Notes: generated by a model from the sequence alone, not told the origin. Shown: positions 38,149-47,416, counted from the first letter of the stretch. The stretch is 64,000 bases of DNA from Streptomyces sp. Tu6071 (GCF_000213055.1 NZ_CM001165.1:6036945-6100944), one strand, 5' to 3'. Numbers and translations are program-made.

Positions 38149-38161
38149 CTGTTCGGAACAG
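38149..38161. promoter_or_regulatory. Palindrome on the predicted ftsZ transcription start
   Basis: CTGTTC-G-GAACAG is a perfect 6-bp dyad around one base, beginning two bases after the -10 hexamer of the main candidate promoter. Its placement and symmetry suggest an operator. The binding protein is not known to me. Confidence 0.5.
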
Positions 38162-38362
38162 TCAGCGAAGTCCCAGCAACAGACACACTGGTAACCCTCT
38201 CTCACTGGGGTAGAACACAGGGGAACTCTTACGGGAGTAACCCTAAACTTCAGGGTGAGGGTTCGGGTCGGCGCTTCGGACCGTCCCTTATTCGGCATCA
38301 GTCGACGCACGCCGGGCGGCGAGGCATCGACACGTAAATCGAGGCGAGAGGCAGCCTTCGAC

Positions 38363-39580
38363 GTGGCAGCACCGCAGAACTACCTCGCAGTCATCAAAGT
38401 CATCGGTGTCGGCGGCGGTGGTGTCAATGCCATCAACCGGATGATCGAGGTCGGGCTCAAGGGCGTCGAGTTCATCGCGATCAACACCGACGCGCAGGCC
38501 CTGCTCATGAGCGACGCCGACGTCAAGCTCGACGTCGGTCGCGAACTGACCCGGGGCCTGGGAGCCGGCGCCAATCCGGCGGTCGGCCGCAAGGCGGCCG
38601 AGGACCACCGCGAGGAGATCGAGGAGGTCCTCAAGGGGGCCGACATGGTCTTCGTCACGGCGGGCGAAGGTGGCGGCACCGGCACCGGCGGCGCACCCGT
38701 CGTCGCCAACATCGCACGCTCCCTGGGCGCCCTCACGATCGGCGTGGTCACCCGTCCCTTCACCTTCGAAGGGCGGCGCCGGGCCAACCAGGCGGAGGAC
38801 GGCATCGCCGAACTCCGCGAAGAGGTCGACACCCTCATCGTCATCCCCAACGACCGACTGCTGTCCATCTCGGACCGGCAGGTCAGTGTCCTGGACGCGT
38901 TCAAGTCCGCGGACCAGGTCCTGCTCTCCGGTGTCCAGGGCATCACCGACCTGATCACGACCCCGGGGCTCATCAACCTCGACTTCGCGGACGTCAAGTC
39001 CGTGATGAGCGAGGCGGGCTCCGCCCTCATGGGCATCGGCTCCGCGCGCGGCGACGACCGTGCCGTCGCGGCGGCCGAACTGGCCATCTCCTCACCGCTG
39101 CTCGAAGCCTCCATCGACGGGGCGCGCGGGGTCCTGCTGTCCATCTCGGGCGGCTCCGACCTCGGTCTCTTCGAGATCAACGAGGCGGCTCAACTGGTGA
39201 GCGAGGCGGCGCACCCGGAGGCCAACATCATCTTCGGCGCCGTCATCGACGACGCCCTGGGCGACGAGGTCAAGGTCACCGTCATCGCGGCCGGCTTCGA
39301 CGGGGGCCAGCCCCCCGCCAAGCGGGACAACGTGATCGGTGCCAGCACCGGCAAGCGCGAGGAGCAGCCGCAGGCCCGTACGAGCGAGCCGGTCCGTCCG
39401 GCCTTCGGCGGCCTCGGCTCCGTCACCCCGCGCGAGGAGCCGGCCCCCCGCCCGGAGCCCGAACCGGCCCCGGTCAACGAGGCGCCGGCCCCGCAGCTCC
39501 CGCAGCCCTCGGTCCCCCCGGCCCGTCCCTACCCGGACAGCCAGGCCGAGGAGCTGGACGTGCCGGACTTCCTGAAGTGA
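38363..39580 (+). CDS. ftsZ: Cell division GTPase FtsZ
   Basis: Tubulin homologue forming Z-rings for vegetative cross-walls and sporulation ladders. The 405-residue protein has the nucleotide loop [14 protein letters not shown], the tubulin signature GGGTGTG at residues 103-109, and the catalytic T7 loop NLDFAD at 205-210. A Pro/Glu-rich linker (residues 318-393) ends in the conserved C-terminal peptide [11 protein letters not shown] that binds SepF and other partners. GTG at 38363 matches the N-terminus [13 protein letters not shown] known from Streptomyces. The stop overlaps the next gene by GTGA. Confidence 0.98.
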   Translation: MAAPQNYLAVIKVIGVGGGGVNAINRMIEVGLKGVEFIAINTDAQALLMSDADVKLDVGRELTRGLGAGANPAVGRKAAEDHREEIEEVLKGADMVFVTAGEGGGTGTGGAPVVANIARSLGALTIGVVTRPFTFEGRRRANQAEDGIAELREEVDTLIVIPNDRLLSISDRQVSVLDAFKSADQVLLSGVQGITDLITTPGLINLDFADVKSVMSEAGSALMGIGSARGDDRAVAAAELAISSPLLEASIDGARGVLLSISGGSDLGLFEINEAAQLVSEAAHPEANIIFGAVIDDALGDEVKVTVIAAGFDGGQPPAKRDNVIGASTGKREEQPQARTSEPVRPAFGGLGSVTPREEPAPRPEPEPAPVNEAPAPQLPQPSVPPARPYPDSQAEELDVPDFLK

Positions 39581-40305
39581 TAGGCACGCGCGAGGAAGCG
39601 GGCGGCGCGCACTTCGCCCTCACCGACAGGTGGGGCGGGGTGAGCGCCGCTCCGTACGAGGAGCTGAACCTCGGCGGCGCCGTCGGCGACGCGCCGGGGG
39701 CGGTCCTCGCCAACCGGGCGCTCGCGGCCAAGGACCTCGGTCTCGATCCCGCGCACGTGGTCTGGATGAACCAGGTCCACGGGCGCGAGGTCGCCGTCGT
39801 CGAGGAGCCGTGGGGGGAGGGGCCCGTACCCGCCGTCGACGCGGTCGTCACCGCGCGGCGCGGGCTCGCGCTCGCGGTGCTCACCGCGGACTGCGTGCCC
39901 GTCCTGCTCGCCGACCCCGTCGCCGGGGTCGTGGGCGCCGCGCACGCCGGGCGGCCCGGACTCGTCGCCGGGGTCGTTCCCGCGGCGGTCGAGGCGATGC
40001 GGGAGCTCGGCGCCGAGCCCGCGCGGATCGTGGCCCGCACCGGGCCCGCGATCTGCGGGGCGTGTTACGAGGTGCCCGAGGCCATGCGCGCCGAGGTCGC
40101 CGCGCTCGCGCCCCGGGCGCACGCCGAAACAAGCTGGGGCACGCCGGCGCTCGACGTGGCGGCGGGGGTGCTCGCGCAACTCGACGCGCTCGGCGTGCGC
40201 GACGTGCGCCGCTCGCCCACCTGCACGCGCGAGTCGGCGGATCACTTCTCGTACCGCGGGGACCGGGTCACCGGGCGTCTCGCGGGCTACGCGTGGCTGG
40301 ACTGA
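39577..40305 (+). CDS. pgeF: PgeF/YlmD-type copper-oxidase-fold protein (YfiH family)
   Basis: A 242-residue protein of the YfiH/DUF152 family, laccase-fold enzymes whose E. coli member edits misincorporated residues in peptidoglycan precursors. Catalytic residues are the His in NQVHGREV (about 62), the Cys in [13 protein letters not shown] (about 107) and the His in GAAHAGRPG (about 125). GTG overlaps the ftsZ stop. In streptomycetes this gene (ylmD) lies in the division cluster and its loss affects spores. The substrate here is inferred from the family. Confidence 0.9.
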   Translation: MIGTREEAGGAHFALTDRWGGVSAAPYEELNLGGAVGDAPGAVLANRALAAKDLGLDPAHVVWMNQVHGREVAVVEEPWGEGPVPAVDAVVTARRGLALAVLTADCVPVLLADPVAGVVGAAHAGRPGLVAGVVPAAVEAMRELGAEPARIVARTGPAICGACYEVPEAMRAEVAALAPRAHAETSWGTPALDVAAGVLAQLDALGVRDVRRSPTCTRESADHFSYRGDRVTGRLAGYAWLD

Positions 40306-40311
40306 TGGGGC

Positions 40312-41046
40312 ATGACGGACTCTGGGGCACGTAAGGAACAACTCGCCGCGAACCTCGCGAAGGTGGAGGAAAGGATCGCCAAGGCGTGTGCCGCGGCGGG
40401 CCGTTCGCGCGGCGACGTGACATTGATCGCGGTCACCAAGACCTATCCGGCGAGCGATGTGCGTCTTCTCTCCTCGCTCGGTGTCGGACAGGTCGGCGAG
40501 AACCGCGACCAGGAGGCCGGCCCGAAGGCCGCCGCGTGCGCGGACCTCCCGCTCACGTGGCACTTCATCGGGCAGTTGCAGACCAACAAGGCGAAGTCCG
40601 TGGCGCGGTACGCCTCGTACGTGCACTCCGTGGACCGCGCGCGGCTCGCCGCCCCCCTCGGGGCGGCTGCGGTGCGCGAAGGGCGGGAGATCGGCGCGCT
40701 CGTCCAGGTCGCGCTCGACGCCGAGGGCGATCCCGCGGCGCACGCCGGCCGGGGCGGGGCCCACCCGGACGAGGTCCCGGAACTCGTGGACCGCATCGCC
40801 GCCACCGAGGGACTGCGTCCCGCAGGACTCATGACGGTGGCTCCGCTGGCGGGGCGTTACGCGGGGGACGCGCGCGCCGCCTTCGCGCGGCTCGCGGAAC
40901 TGGCGAGCCTCGTGCGCGCCGCGCATCCGGCTGCCACGATGGTCTCCGCCGGGATGAGCGGTGACCTGGAGGAGGCGATCGCTGCCGGGGCGACACATGT
41001 ACGGATCGGCAGCGCGATACTCGGCACGCGTTCCCCCCTCGGGTAA
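40312..41046 (+). CDS. ylmE: YggS/YlmE-family PLP homeostasis protein
   Basis: A 244-residue pyridoxal-phosphate-binding protein (PLPBP) with an alanine-racemase-like barrel. The PLP lysine is in [14 protein letters not shown] (about residue 44). Other conserved pieces are [38 protein letters not shown] and [12 protein letters not shown] with [11 protein letters not shown] binding the phosphate. The family maintains PLP and amino-acid balance and has no known catalytic turnover. ATG at 40312 is 6 bp after ylmD. Between ylmD and sepF as in other Gram-positives. Confidence 0.94.
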   Translation: MTDSGARKEQLAANLAKVEERIAKACAAAGRSRGDVTLIAVTKTYPASDVRLLSSLGVGQVGENRDQEAGPKAAACADLPLTWHFIGQLQTNKAKSVARYASYVHSVDRARLAAPLGAAAVREGREIGALVQVALDAEGDPAAHAGRGGAHPDEVPELVDRIAATEGLRPAGLMTVAPLAGRYAGDARAAFARLAELASLVRAAHPAATMVSAGMSGDLEEAIAAGATHVRIGSAILGTRSPLG

Positions 41047-41114
41047 CGTCGCCAAGCAAGTCGGACCACAGCACAAAATATGGTCATTACCCGTCAAAGA
41101 GGCGGAAAGACCTC

Positions 41115-41148
41115 GTGGATCGCGGGCAGGTGGTCCTTGTCGATCCAC
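41115..41148 (+). promoter_or_regulatory. Inverted repeat in the sepF leader
   Basis: GTGGATCG and CGATCCAC form a perfect 8-bp stem with an 18-base loop. It ends 22 bases before the sepF start and just upstream of its GGAGG ribosome site. It lies 50 bp after the ylmE stop and could be an operator or an RNA hairpin affecting sepF translation. Confidence 0.45.
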
Positions 41149-41170
41149 CACAGAGCGGAGGACTCAGAGC

Positions 41171-41779
41171 ATGGCCGGCGCGATGCGCAAGATGGCGGTC
41201 TACCTCGGCCTCGTGGAGGACGATGGGTACGACGGCCCGGGGTTCGACCCCGATGACGAGTTCGAGCCCGAGCCGGAGCCCGAGCGCGACCGCAGGCGGC
41301 ACAACCCGCCGCACCAGGAGCCCGAACCGGACGAACCGGTGCGTTCCGCCCAGCCTCCGGCGCCGCGCGAACCCGTGTCGCTGCCCGTGGAGTCGGGTCG
41401 TCCGGCGCGTATCGCGCCCGTGTCATCCATCACACCAGAACGTCCGAGCATGGAGAAGAACGCGCCGGTGATCATGCCCAAGGTTGTCTCGGAGCGGGAG
41501 CCGTACCGCATCACGACGTTGCACCCCCGGACCTACAACGAAGCCCGTACCATCGGGGAACACTTCCGCGAGGGCACGCCGGTGATCATGAACCTGACCG
41601 AGATGGACGACACGGACGCGAAGCGACTTGTCGACTTCGCGGCCGGTCTGGTGTTCGGCCTGCACGGGAGCATCGAGCGAGTGACTCAGAAGGTTTTCCT
41701 GTTGTCGCCTGCTAACGTCGATGTAACGGCGGAGGACAAGGCTCGCATCGCAGAGGGCGGGTTCTTCAACCAGAGCTGA
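41171..41779 (+). CDS. sepF: Cell division protein SepF
   Basis: Membrane-anchoring and bundling partner of FtsZ. The 202-residue protein has an N-terminal amphipathic stretch [17 protein letters not shown], an acidic and Pro-rich linker (residues 18-105), and the conserved SepF core beginning [19 protein letters not shown]. The core continues through [21 protein letters not shown] to [17 protein letters not shown] at 41171 follows GGAGG. Streptomyces encodes several SepF-like proteins; this is the dcw-linked one. Confidence 0.96.
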   Translation: MAGAMRKMAVYLGLVEDDGYDGPGFDPDDEFEPEPEPERDRRRHNPPHQEPEPDEPVRSAQPPAPREPVSLPVESGRPARIAPVSSITPERPSMEKNAPVIMPKVVSEREPYRITTLHPRTYNEARTIGEHFREGTPVIMNLTEMDDTDAKRLVDFAAGLVFGLHGSIERVTQKVFLLSPANVDVTAEDKARIAEGGFFNQS

Positions 41780-41847
41780 GACCGAATGACGCACAACGGA
41801 ACGGCTCGTGACGGCGGGCTCGCAGGACAGGGGAGTGGGAAGCGCTC

Positions 41848-42132
41848 ATGAGCGTCGTGCTGGATGTGCTCTACATCGCGCTGATGTGTTTCCTGTTGGT
41901 CCTGATCTTCCGGCTCGTCATGGACTACGTGTTCCAGTTCGCCCGCTCCTGGCAGCCGGGCAAGCCCATGGTGGTCGTTTTGGAGGCCGCCTACACTGTC
42001 ACCGATCCACCGCTCAAGCTTCTGCGGCGGTTCATCCCGCCGCTGCGCCTCGGGGGCGTGGCGCTCGACCTGTCCTTCTTCGTACTGATGATCATCGTCT
42101 ACATCCTGATCTCCGTCGTGAGCCGGCTGTGA
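41848..42132 (+). CDS. sepG: YggT-family membrane protein SepG (YlmG)
   Basis: A 94-residue protein with two membrane hairpins: VVLDVLYIALMCFLLVLIF near the start and ALDLSFFVLMIIVYILISVV near the end. Between them lies the YggT signature YTVTDPPLKLLRRFIPPLR. In Streptomyces venezuelae SepG helps recruit SsgB and position FtsZ. ATG at 41848 follows a purine-rich AGGGGAGTGGGAAG. It lies between sepF and divIVA, as in other actinobacteria. Confidence 0.94.
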   Translation: MSVVLDVLYIALMCFLLVLIFRLVMDYVFQFARSWQPGKPMVVVLEAAYTVTDPPLKLLRRFIPPLRLGGVALDLSFFVLMIIVYILISVVSRL

Positions 42133-42187
42133 GCGCGATGTCAACTACGTTCTTGCCGAATGCCGACGACTACGTTGAGGTGAAGAG

Positions 42188-43507
42188 ATGCCATTGACCC
42201 CCGAGGACGTGCGGAACAAGCAGTTCACGACCGTCCGCCTCCGAGAAGGCTATGACGAGGACGAGGTCGATGCCTTCCTCGACGAGGTAGAGGCCGAACT
42301 GACCAGGCTCGCGCGGGAGAACGAGGACCTGCGGGCGAAACTCGCCGCAGCCACCCGTGCCGCCGCGCAGAACCAGCAGCAGAACATGCGCAAGGGTCCC
42401 GAGCAGCCGGAACGGCCGCAGGGTCCCGGGCCCGCCGCCATATCCGGTCCGCCGCAGGGGCAGCAGCACCCTGGACAGCCGCAGCACCCGGGGCAGCCCC
42501 AGCACCCCGGTCAGCCGCAGCACCCCGGCCAGCCCCAGCACCCGGGTCAGCAGCAGCACCCGCAGCAGCAGCACATGGGCGGTCCGCCCCAGCTGCCCTC
42601 CGGTGCCCCGCAGCTCCCCTCCGGTCCGGGCGGTCACGGTCCGCAGGGTCCCGGCCCGATGGGCCAGGGTCCGATGGGCGGCCCGCAGGGCCCCGGTCCC
42701 ATGGGACAGATGGCTCCGCAGGGCCCCGGCCCGATGGGGCAGCAGGGTCCCGGCCCCATGGGCCAGCAGGGTCCCGGTCCGATGGGCCAGGGTCCGATGG
42801 GTGGCCCGCAGGGCCCGATGGGCCAGCCGCAGCAGCAGATGGTCGGCCCGCTCGGCCACGGCGGCCCGCAGCTGCCGCAGCCCGGCCAGGGTCCCGGTGG
42901 CGACAGCGCCGCGCGTGTCCTCTCGCTCGCCCAGCAGACCGCCGACCAGGCGATCGCCGAGGCGCGTTCCGAGGCCAACAAGATCGTCGGTGAGGCCCGC
43001 AGCCGCGCCGAAGGTCTGGAGCGCGACGCCCGTGCCAAGGCGGACGCCCTGGAGCGGGACGCGCAGGAGAAGCACCGCGTCGCGATGGGCTCCCTGGAGT
43101 CCGCCCGCGCCACGCTGGAGCGCAAGGTCGAGGACCTGCGCGGCTTCGAGCGCGAGTACCGGACGCGACTGAAGTCGTACCTGGAGTCGCAGCTGCGCCA
43201 GCTGGAGACGCAGTCGGACGACTCGCTCGCCCCGCCGCGTGTCTCCTCGACGCCGTCGCTGCCGCCGTCCCCCTCGCCCTCCATGGCCCCGGCCGGTGCG
43301 CCGTCCTTCGGCGGCGGGCACAACGGTCCCGGCCCGATGGGTGGCCCCACGCCGCCTTCGGCCGGTCCCTCGTACGGGGGCGGGCAGCAGCAGATGTCCC
43401 CGGCGATGACGCAGCCGATGGCGCCGGTACGGCCGCAGGCGCCGCAGCCGATGCAGCAGGCTCCGTCGCCGATGCGGGGATTCCTGATCGACGAGGACGA
43501 CAACTGA
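42188..43507 (+). CDS. divIVA: Polar growth protein DivIVA
   Basis: Essential coiled-coil protein marking hyphal tips and directing apical wall growth. The 439-residue protein has the membrane-binding N-terminus [20 protein letters not shown] followed by a short coiled coil ([19 protein letters not shown]). A Gln/Pro/Gly/Met-rich low-complexity linker spans residues 65-235. A long second coiled coil (about 240-345, [20 protein letters not shown] onwards) and a Pro-rich tail ending in FLIDEDDN follow. This split-coil architecture is characteristic of streptomycetes. Confidence 0.97.
   Translation: MPLTPEDVRNKQFTTVRLREGYDEDEVDAFLDEVEAELTRLARENEDLRAKLAAATRAAAQNQQQNMRKGPEQPERPQGPGPAAISGPPQGQQHPGQPQHPGQPQHPGQPQHPGQPQHPGQQQHPQQQHMGGPPQLPSGAPQLPSGPGGHGPQGPGPMGQGPMGGPQGPGPMGQMAPQGPGPMGQQGPGPMGQQGPGPMGQGPMGGPQGPMGQPQQQMVGPLGHGGPQLPQPGQGPGGDSAARVLSLAQQTADQAIAEARSEANKIVGEARSRAEGLERDARAKADALERDAQEKHRVAMGSLESARATLERKVEDLRGFEREYRTRLKSYLESQLRQLETQSDDSLAPPRVSSTPSLPPSPSPSMAPAGAPSFGGGHNGPGPMGGPTPPSAGPSYGGGQQQMSPAMTQPMAPVRPQAPQPMQQAPSPMRGFLIDEDDN
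42461..42574 (+). repeat. In-frame 18-bp repeats encoding HPGQPQ in DivIVA
   Basis: At least four consecutive 18-bp units encode HPGQPQ, flanked by related QQHP-containing copies. A second low-complexity block follows at 42654-42830 with recurring GPMGQ and GPQGP. Both belong to the linker between the two DivIVA coiled coils; such regions vary in length between species. Confidence 0.85.
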
Positions 43508-43546
43508 GCCGACCGCCGCTGCGTGAGGCGGAGTCGGTCGGCGTTC

Positions 43547-43585
43547 CCACCGGGCCCCCAGGTCTTTGACCTGGGGGCCCGGTGG
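43547..43585. terminator. Strong bidirectional terminator between divIVA and ileS
   Basis: CCACCGGGCCCCCAGGTC and its exact complement form an 18-bp perfect stem around a TTT loop, 40 bp after the divIVA stop and 120 bp from the ileS stop on the other strand. CGTTT follows on the plus strand. Confidence 0.88.
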
Positions 43586-43617
43586 CGTTTCGTGGCGCCG
43601 GGAGCGGGGGCCGTTGC

Positions 43618-43694
43618 GGGGCTCCGCCCCGGACCCCGCTCCTCGATCGCCGGAGGGGCTTGATTCATGGGGCTCCGCCCCACGCCCCCTCCGG
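43618..43694. repeat. GGGGCTCCGCCCC dispersed repeat, copy 1
   Basis: A unit starting GGGGCTCCGCCCCGG, then CCCCGCTCCTCGATCGCC and GGAGGGGCTTG, followed by a partial second unit. It lies in the convergent divIVA-ileS gap, ending 11 bp before the ileS stop. The arms GGGGC and GCCCC, and CTCC with GGAG, let each half fold into a hairpin. Confidence 0.8.
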
Positions 43695-43705
43695 CGACCA
43701 GCGGC

Positions 43706-46700
43706 TCAGCCCACCTTGTGCAGCGCGAACGTCAGCCCGAGACCCGCGTCCTCGAAGGGCTTGCCGTAGAGCTCCGTCGGCTCGCCCTCCGCGTAGTCCG
43801 TGGCCAGGACCTCGTCCGCGATCAGTGCCGCGTGCTCGCGCAGGGCCTCGGCCAGGGCCGGGTCCTGGGTCGTCCAGCGCAGGGCGATGCGGTCGGCCAC
43901 GTCGAGTCCGCTGTTCTTGCGGGCCTCCTGGACGAGGCGGATCGCGTCGCGGGCCAGGCCGGCGCGGCGCAGTTCCTCGGTGATCTCCAGGTCGAGGGCG
44001 ACCGTGGCGCCCGCCTCCGAGGCGACCGCCCAGCCCTCGCGCGGGGTCTCCGTCAGGAAGACCTCCTCGGGGGAGAGGGCCACCTCGGCGCCGTCCACGA
44101 GGACCGTCGCCGTGCCCGTCTCGCGCAGGGACGCCGAGAGCGCCGCCGCGTCCGCGTCGGCGACCGCCTTCGCGACCGCCTGCACGCCCTTGCCGAACCG
44201 CTTGCCGAGCGCACGGAAGTTCGCCTTCGCGCTCGTGTCCACGAGGGAGGCGCCGACCTCGCCGAGCGAGGCGAGCCCCGCGACGTTCAGCTCCTCCGCG
44301 ATCTGCGCCCGCAGCTCCTCGCCCAGCGTCTCGAAGCCCGTCGCCGCGATGAGCGCGCGGCTCAGCGGCTGCCGGGTCTTGACGCCGGACTCGGCGCGCG
44401 TCGCGCGGCCCAGCTCCACGAGCCGCCGCACGAGCGCCATCTGCCGCGACAGCTCCTCGTCCACGGCCCCGGAATCCGCTTCGGGCCAGCTCGCCATGTG
44501 CACCGACTCCGGTGCCGAGGCGTCCACGGAGACCACGAGGTCCTGCCAGACCCGCTCCGTGACGAAGGGGACGAGCGGGGCCATGAGCCGCGTGACCGTC
44601 TCGACGACCTCGTGCAGGGTGCGCAGCGCCGCCTTGTCGCCCTGCCAGAAGCGGCGGCGCGAGCGGCGCACGTACCAGTTGGAGAGGTCGTCGACGAAGG
44701 CGGAGAGGAGCTGCCCGGTGCGGTGGGTGTCGTACGACTCCAGCGCCTCGGTGACCCCGGCGGTGAGCTTGTGCAGCTCGGACAGGAGCCAGCGGTCGAT
44801 GACGGGGCGCTCGGCGGGGGCCGGGTCGGCGGCCGAGGGCGCCCAGTGCGACGTCCGGGCGTACAGGGCCTGGAAGGCCACGGTGTTCCAGTACGTGAGG
44901 AGCGTCTTGCGGACGACCTCCTGGATCGTGCCGTGCCCGACGCGGCGTGCCGCCCAGGGCGAGCCGCCCGCGGCCATGAACCAGCGCACCGCGTCGGCGC
45001 CGTGCTGGTCCATGAGCGGGATCGGCTGGAGGATGTTGCCCAGGTGTTTGGACATCTTCCGGCCGTCCTCGGCGAGGATGTGGCCGAGGCACACGACGTT
45101 CTCGTAACTCGATTTGTCGAAGACGAGCGTGCCGATCGCCATCAGCGTGTAGAACCAGCCGCGGGTCTGGTCGATCGCCTCGGAGATGAACTGCGCGGGG
45201 TAGCGCGCCTCGAACAGCTCCTTGTTGCGGTACGGGTAGCCCCACTGCGCGAACGGCATCGAACCCGAGTCGTACCAGGCGTCGATGACCTCCTCGACGC
45301 GCGTGGCCCCGGCGCCGCACTCGGGGCACGCGAAGGTGACCGCGTCGATGTACGGGCGGTGCGGGTCCAGGCCCGACTGGTCGGTGCCGGTCAGCTCGCT
45401 CAGCTCGGCGAGGGAGCCGACGCACGTGAGGTGGTTGTCGGGGCAGCGCCAGACGGGCAGCGGGGTGCCCCAGTAGCGCTTGCGCGAGAGCGCCCAGTCG
45501 ACGTTGTTCTTGAGCCAGTCGCCGAAGCGGCCGTGCTTGACGTTCTCCGGGTGCCAGTTGGTCTTCTCGTTCTCCTCCAGGAGGCGGTCGCGCACGGCGG
45601 TCGTGCGGATGTACCAGGAGGGCTGCGCGTAGTAGAGCAGCGCGGTGTGGCAGCGCCAGCAGTGCGGGTAGCTGTGCTCGTACGGGACGTGCTTGAAGAG
45701 CAGGCCGCGGGCCCTGAGGTCGGCGACGAGGTCCTCGTCGGCCTTCTTGAAGAACTGCCCGCCGACGAGCGGCACGTCCTCGGCGAAGGTGCCGTTGGAG
45801 CGGACCGGGTTGACGACGGGGAGACCGTAGGCGCGGCACACGCGCAGGTCGTCCGCGCCGAAGGCGGGGGACTGGTGGACGAGCCCGGTGCCGTCCTCGG
45901 TCGTCACGTACGTGTCGTTGACGACGTAGTGCGCGGCCTCGGGGAACTCGATCAGCTCGAAGGGGCGCCGGTAGGTCCAGCGCTCCATCTCGGCGCCGGT
46001 GAAGCGCTCGCCCGTCGCCTCCCAGCCCTCGCCGAGGGCCTTCTCCAGGAGCGGTTCGGCGACGAGGAGGCGCTCGGTGCCGTCCGTCGCGACGACGTAG
46101 GCGACCTCGGGGTGCGCGGCGACGGCGGTGTTCGAGACGAGCGTCCAGGGCGTCGTCGTCCACACGAGCAGCGCGGTGTTCCCGGCGAGCGGGCCGGAGG
46201 TGAGCGGGAGACGCACGTAGACCGAGGGGTCGACGACGGTCTCGTACCCCTGCGCCAGCTCGTGGTCCGAGAGGCCCGTCTCGTCCTTCGGGCACCACGG
46301 GGCGACGCGGTAGTCCTCGACGAGGAGGCCCTTGTCGAAGATCTGCTTGAGCGACCACCACACGGACTCGACGTACTCGGGGTCCATCGTGCGGTAGGCG
46401 TTCTCGACGTCGAGCCAGTAGCCCATGCGGGTCGTCAGCTCGGTGAAGGCGTCGGTGTGGCGGGTCACGGACTCGCGGCACTTCGCGTTGAACTCCGCGA
46501 TGCCGTACGCCTCGATGTCCTTCTTGCCGGTGAAGCCCAGCTCCTTCTCGACGGCCAGCTCGACCGGCAGGCCGTGGCAGTCCCAGCCGGCCTTGCGGCC
46601 GACGTGGTAGCCACGCATCGTGCGGTAGCGCGGGAAGACGTCCTTGAAGACGCGCGCCTCGATGTGGTGCGCGCCCGGCATGCCGTTGGCGGTCGGCGGG

Positions 46701-46852
46701 CCCTCGTAGAAGACCCACTCGGGGCGGCCCTCGGACTGGGCGAGCGTCCTGGCGAAGGTGTCGCGCTCGCGCCACAGGTCGAGCACGTCGTGTTCGAGAG
46801 CGGGGAGGTCCACCTGGGCGGGGACGGGTCGGTACTGCGGCGGGGTCGTCAT
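43706..46852 (-). CDS. ileS: Isoleucyl-tRNA synthetase, IleRS2-like with altered HIGH motif
   Basis: Charges tRNA-Ile. The 1048-residue class I synthetase has a Rossmann core, an editing domain (WTTTPWTLVSNTAVA) and the KMSKS-type loop GRKMSKHLGN. The N-terminal signature reads PTANGMPGAHHIEAR: G60-A-H-H63 stands where HxGH is expected. Swapped GxHH has been described in mupirocin hyper-resistant IleRS2 proteins. Length and the overall pattern fit the eukaryote-like IleRS2 branch common in actinobacteria. ATG at 46852 follows GGAGGAG. It is controlled by a T-box leader. No second ileS is present in the window. Confidence 0.95.
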   Translation of the reverse strand: MTTPPQYRPVPAQVDLPALEHDVLDLWRERDTFARTLAQSEGRPEWVFYEGPPTANGMPGAHHIEARVFKDVFPRYRTMRGYHVGRKAGWDCHGLPVELAVEKELGFTGKKDIEAYGIAEFNAKCRESVTRHTDAFTELTTRMGYWLDVENAYRTMDPEYVESVWWSLKQIFDKGLLVEDYRVAPWCPKDETGLSDHELAQGYETVVDPSVYVRLPLTSGPLAGNTALLVWTTTPWTLVSNTAVAAHPEVAYVVATDGTERLLVAEPLLEKALGEGWEATGERFTGAEMERWTYRRPFELIEFPEAAHYVVNDTYVTTEDGTGLVHQSPAFGADDLRVCRAYGLPVVNPVRSNGTFAEDVPLVGGQFFKKADEDLVADLRARGLLFKHVPYEHSYPHCWRCHTALLYYAQPSWYIRTTAVRDRLLEENEKTNWHPENVKHGRFGDWLKNNVDWALSRKRYWGTPLPVWRCPDNHLTCVGSLAELSELTGTDQSGLDPHRPYIDAVTFACPECGAGATRVEEVIDAWYDSGSMPFAQWGYPYRNKELFEARYPAQFISEAIDQTRGWFYTLMAIGTLVFDKSSYENVVCLGHILAEDGRKMSKHLGNILQPIPLMDQHGADAVRWFMAAGGSPWAARRVGHGTIQEVVRKTLLTYWNTVAFQALYARTSHWAPSAADPAPAERPVIDRWLLSELHKLTAGVTEALESYDTHRTGQLLSAFVDDLSNWYVRRSRRRFWQGDKAALRTLHEVVETVTRLMAPLVPFVTERVWQDLVVSVDASAPESVHMASWPEADSGAVDEELSRQMALVRRLVELGRATRAESGVKTRQPLSRALIAATGFETLGEELRAQIAEELNVAGLASLGEVGASLVDTSAKANFRALGKRFGKGVQAVAKAVADADAAALSASLRETGTATVLVDGAEVALSPEEVFLTETPREGWAVASEAGATVALDLEITEELRRAGLARDAIRLVQEARKNSGLDVADRIALRWTTQDPALAEALREHAALIADEVLATDYAEGEPTELYGKPFEDAGLGLTFALHKVG

Positions 46853-47135
46853 GGGGCTCGTTGCTCCTCCGGCGGATCTGCTGTTCCGTCGGAGGGACGA
46901 GAGCCGACGCGCTCCCGCGGTACCACCCTCCTTGGCCGCCGGGCGACTGCCCTGCGGCCCCCTCATTGGGTCCGCGAAGCCGGTTCTACGGCCGCGGGGC
47001 ACTCACCCCTGGCTTTCCTCCGGCGGCTCCGGGGGTGATCTTCGCGACGCGCGTGCCCCCGGGCTTCCACCGTCCCCGGGTCGCTCCTGGCCGCTTCTCG
47101 GCGCTACTCGTCCCCATCCACACCTGTGTTTCGCT
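46853..47135 (-). promoter_or_regulatory. T-box riboswitch controlling ileS (translational type)
   Basis: The minus strand carries the T-box core AGGGTGGTACCGCGG at 46915-46929, which pairs with the uncharged tRNA acceptor end. About 110 bases upstream, GAAGATCACCCC offers an ATC isoleucine specifier at 47037-47039. Downstream, CCCTCCG can pair with the CCGGAGGAG that holds the ileS ribosome site, forming a sequestrator. No terminator is seen, so control should be at translation initiation, as established for actinobacterial ileS T-boxes. The short stem I also fits that group. Confidence 0.9.
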
Positions 47136-47141
47136 GCCGCA

Positions 47142-47147
47142 AGTGTA
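47142..47147 (-). promoter_or_regulatory. Candidate -10 of the ileS promoter
   Basis: TACACT on the minus strand, giving a predicted start near 47135 and a T-box leader of about 280 bases. The -35 region is not well conserved. Confidence 0.45.
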
Positions 47148-47416
47148 CGGGTACGGGGTGGGCGGGCCGCCACGGCTCCACCCGGGCCCGCCCGCTCCCG
47201 GCCGGACGGGCGGCGGGGCCGCCGGGGGAGGGCGCACGGTGGCGCGTGGCGGACGGGCGGCGTGGCCCGTTGCCGTGCGGGGGATGTCGATTTATCGTCC
47301 CACCACCGTGTGTGCGGGGCTGTTTCGCGTACGCGGGGGCAGGAACGAGGAATATCGCAGGCCGGTCCGGTGCTGCGTCTGCGGCAAGCGGTACGACGAA
47401 GGTGATGGAGGAGATC

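Larger units (their letters stand above)
37989..38362 (+). promoter_or_regulatory. ftsZ promoter region
   Basis: The ftsQ-ftsZ gap in streptomycetes is known to carry several ftsZ promoters, one raised during sporulation. Here I see two candidates: TTGAAC-N18-TAGTGT at 38118-38147, and TTGGGC with TAGGGT at 38056-38086 (N19, less ideal). A palindrome sits at the predicted start of the first. GACAC, the reported core motif of the sporulation regulator WhiA, occurs at 38182-38186 and inverted (GTGTC) at 38144-38148. GTAACCCT occurs twice, 46 bp apart (38191 and 38237). The base composition is clearly more AT-rich than its surroundings. Confidence 0.7.
46853..47416. other. Divergent region between ileS and the TraR/DksA gene
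   Basis: About 560 bp without a gene. The left half is the ileS T-box leader. The right half (47150-47416) should hold the promoter of the zinc-finger gene; it includes a small AT-rich island (GATTTATCGTCC near 47290) but no clear -35/-10 pair. A long leader of up to 250 bases before the zinc-finger gene is possible. Confidence 0.55.

Noticed and set aside
43667..47038. Long plus-strand open frame opposite ileS
   Set aside because: Antisense shadow of IleS with no recognisable domains; the minus strand carries a complete synthetase and a T-box leader.
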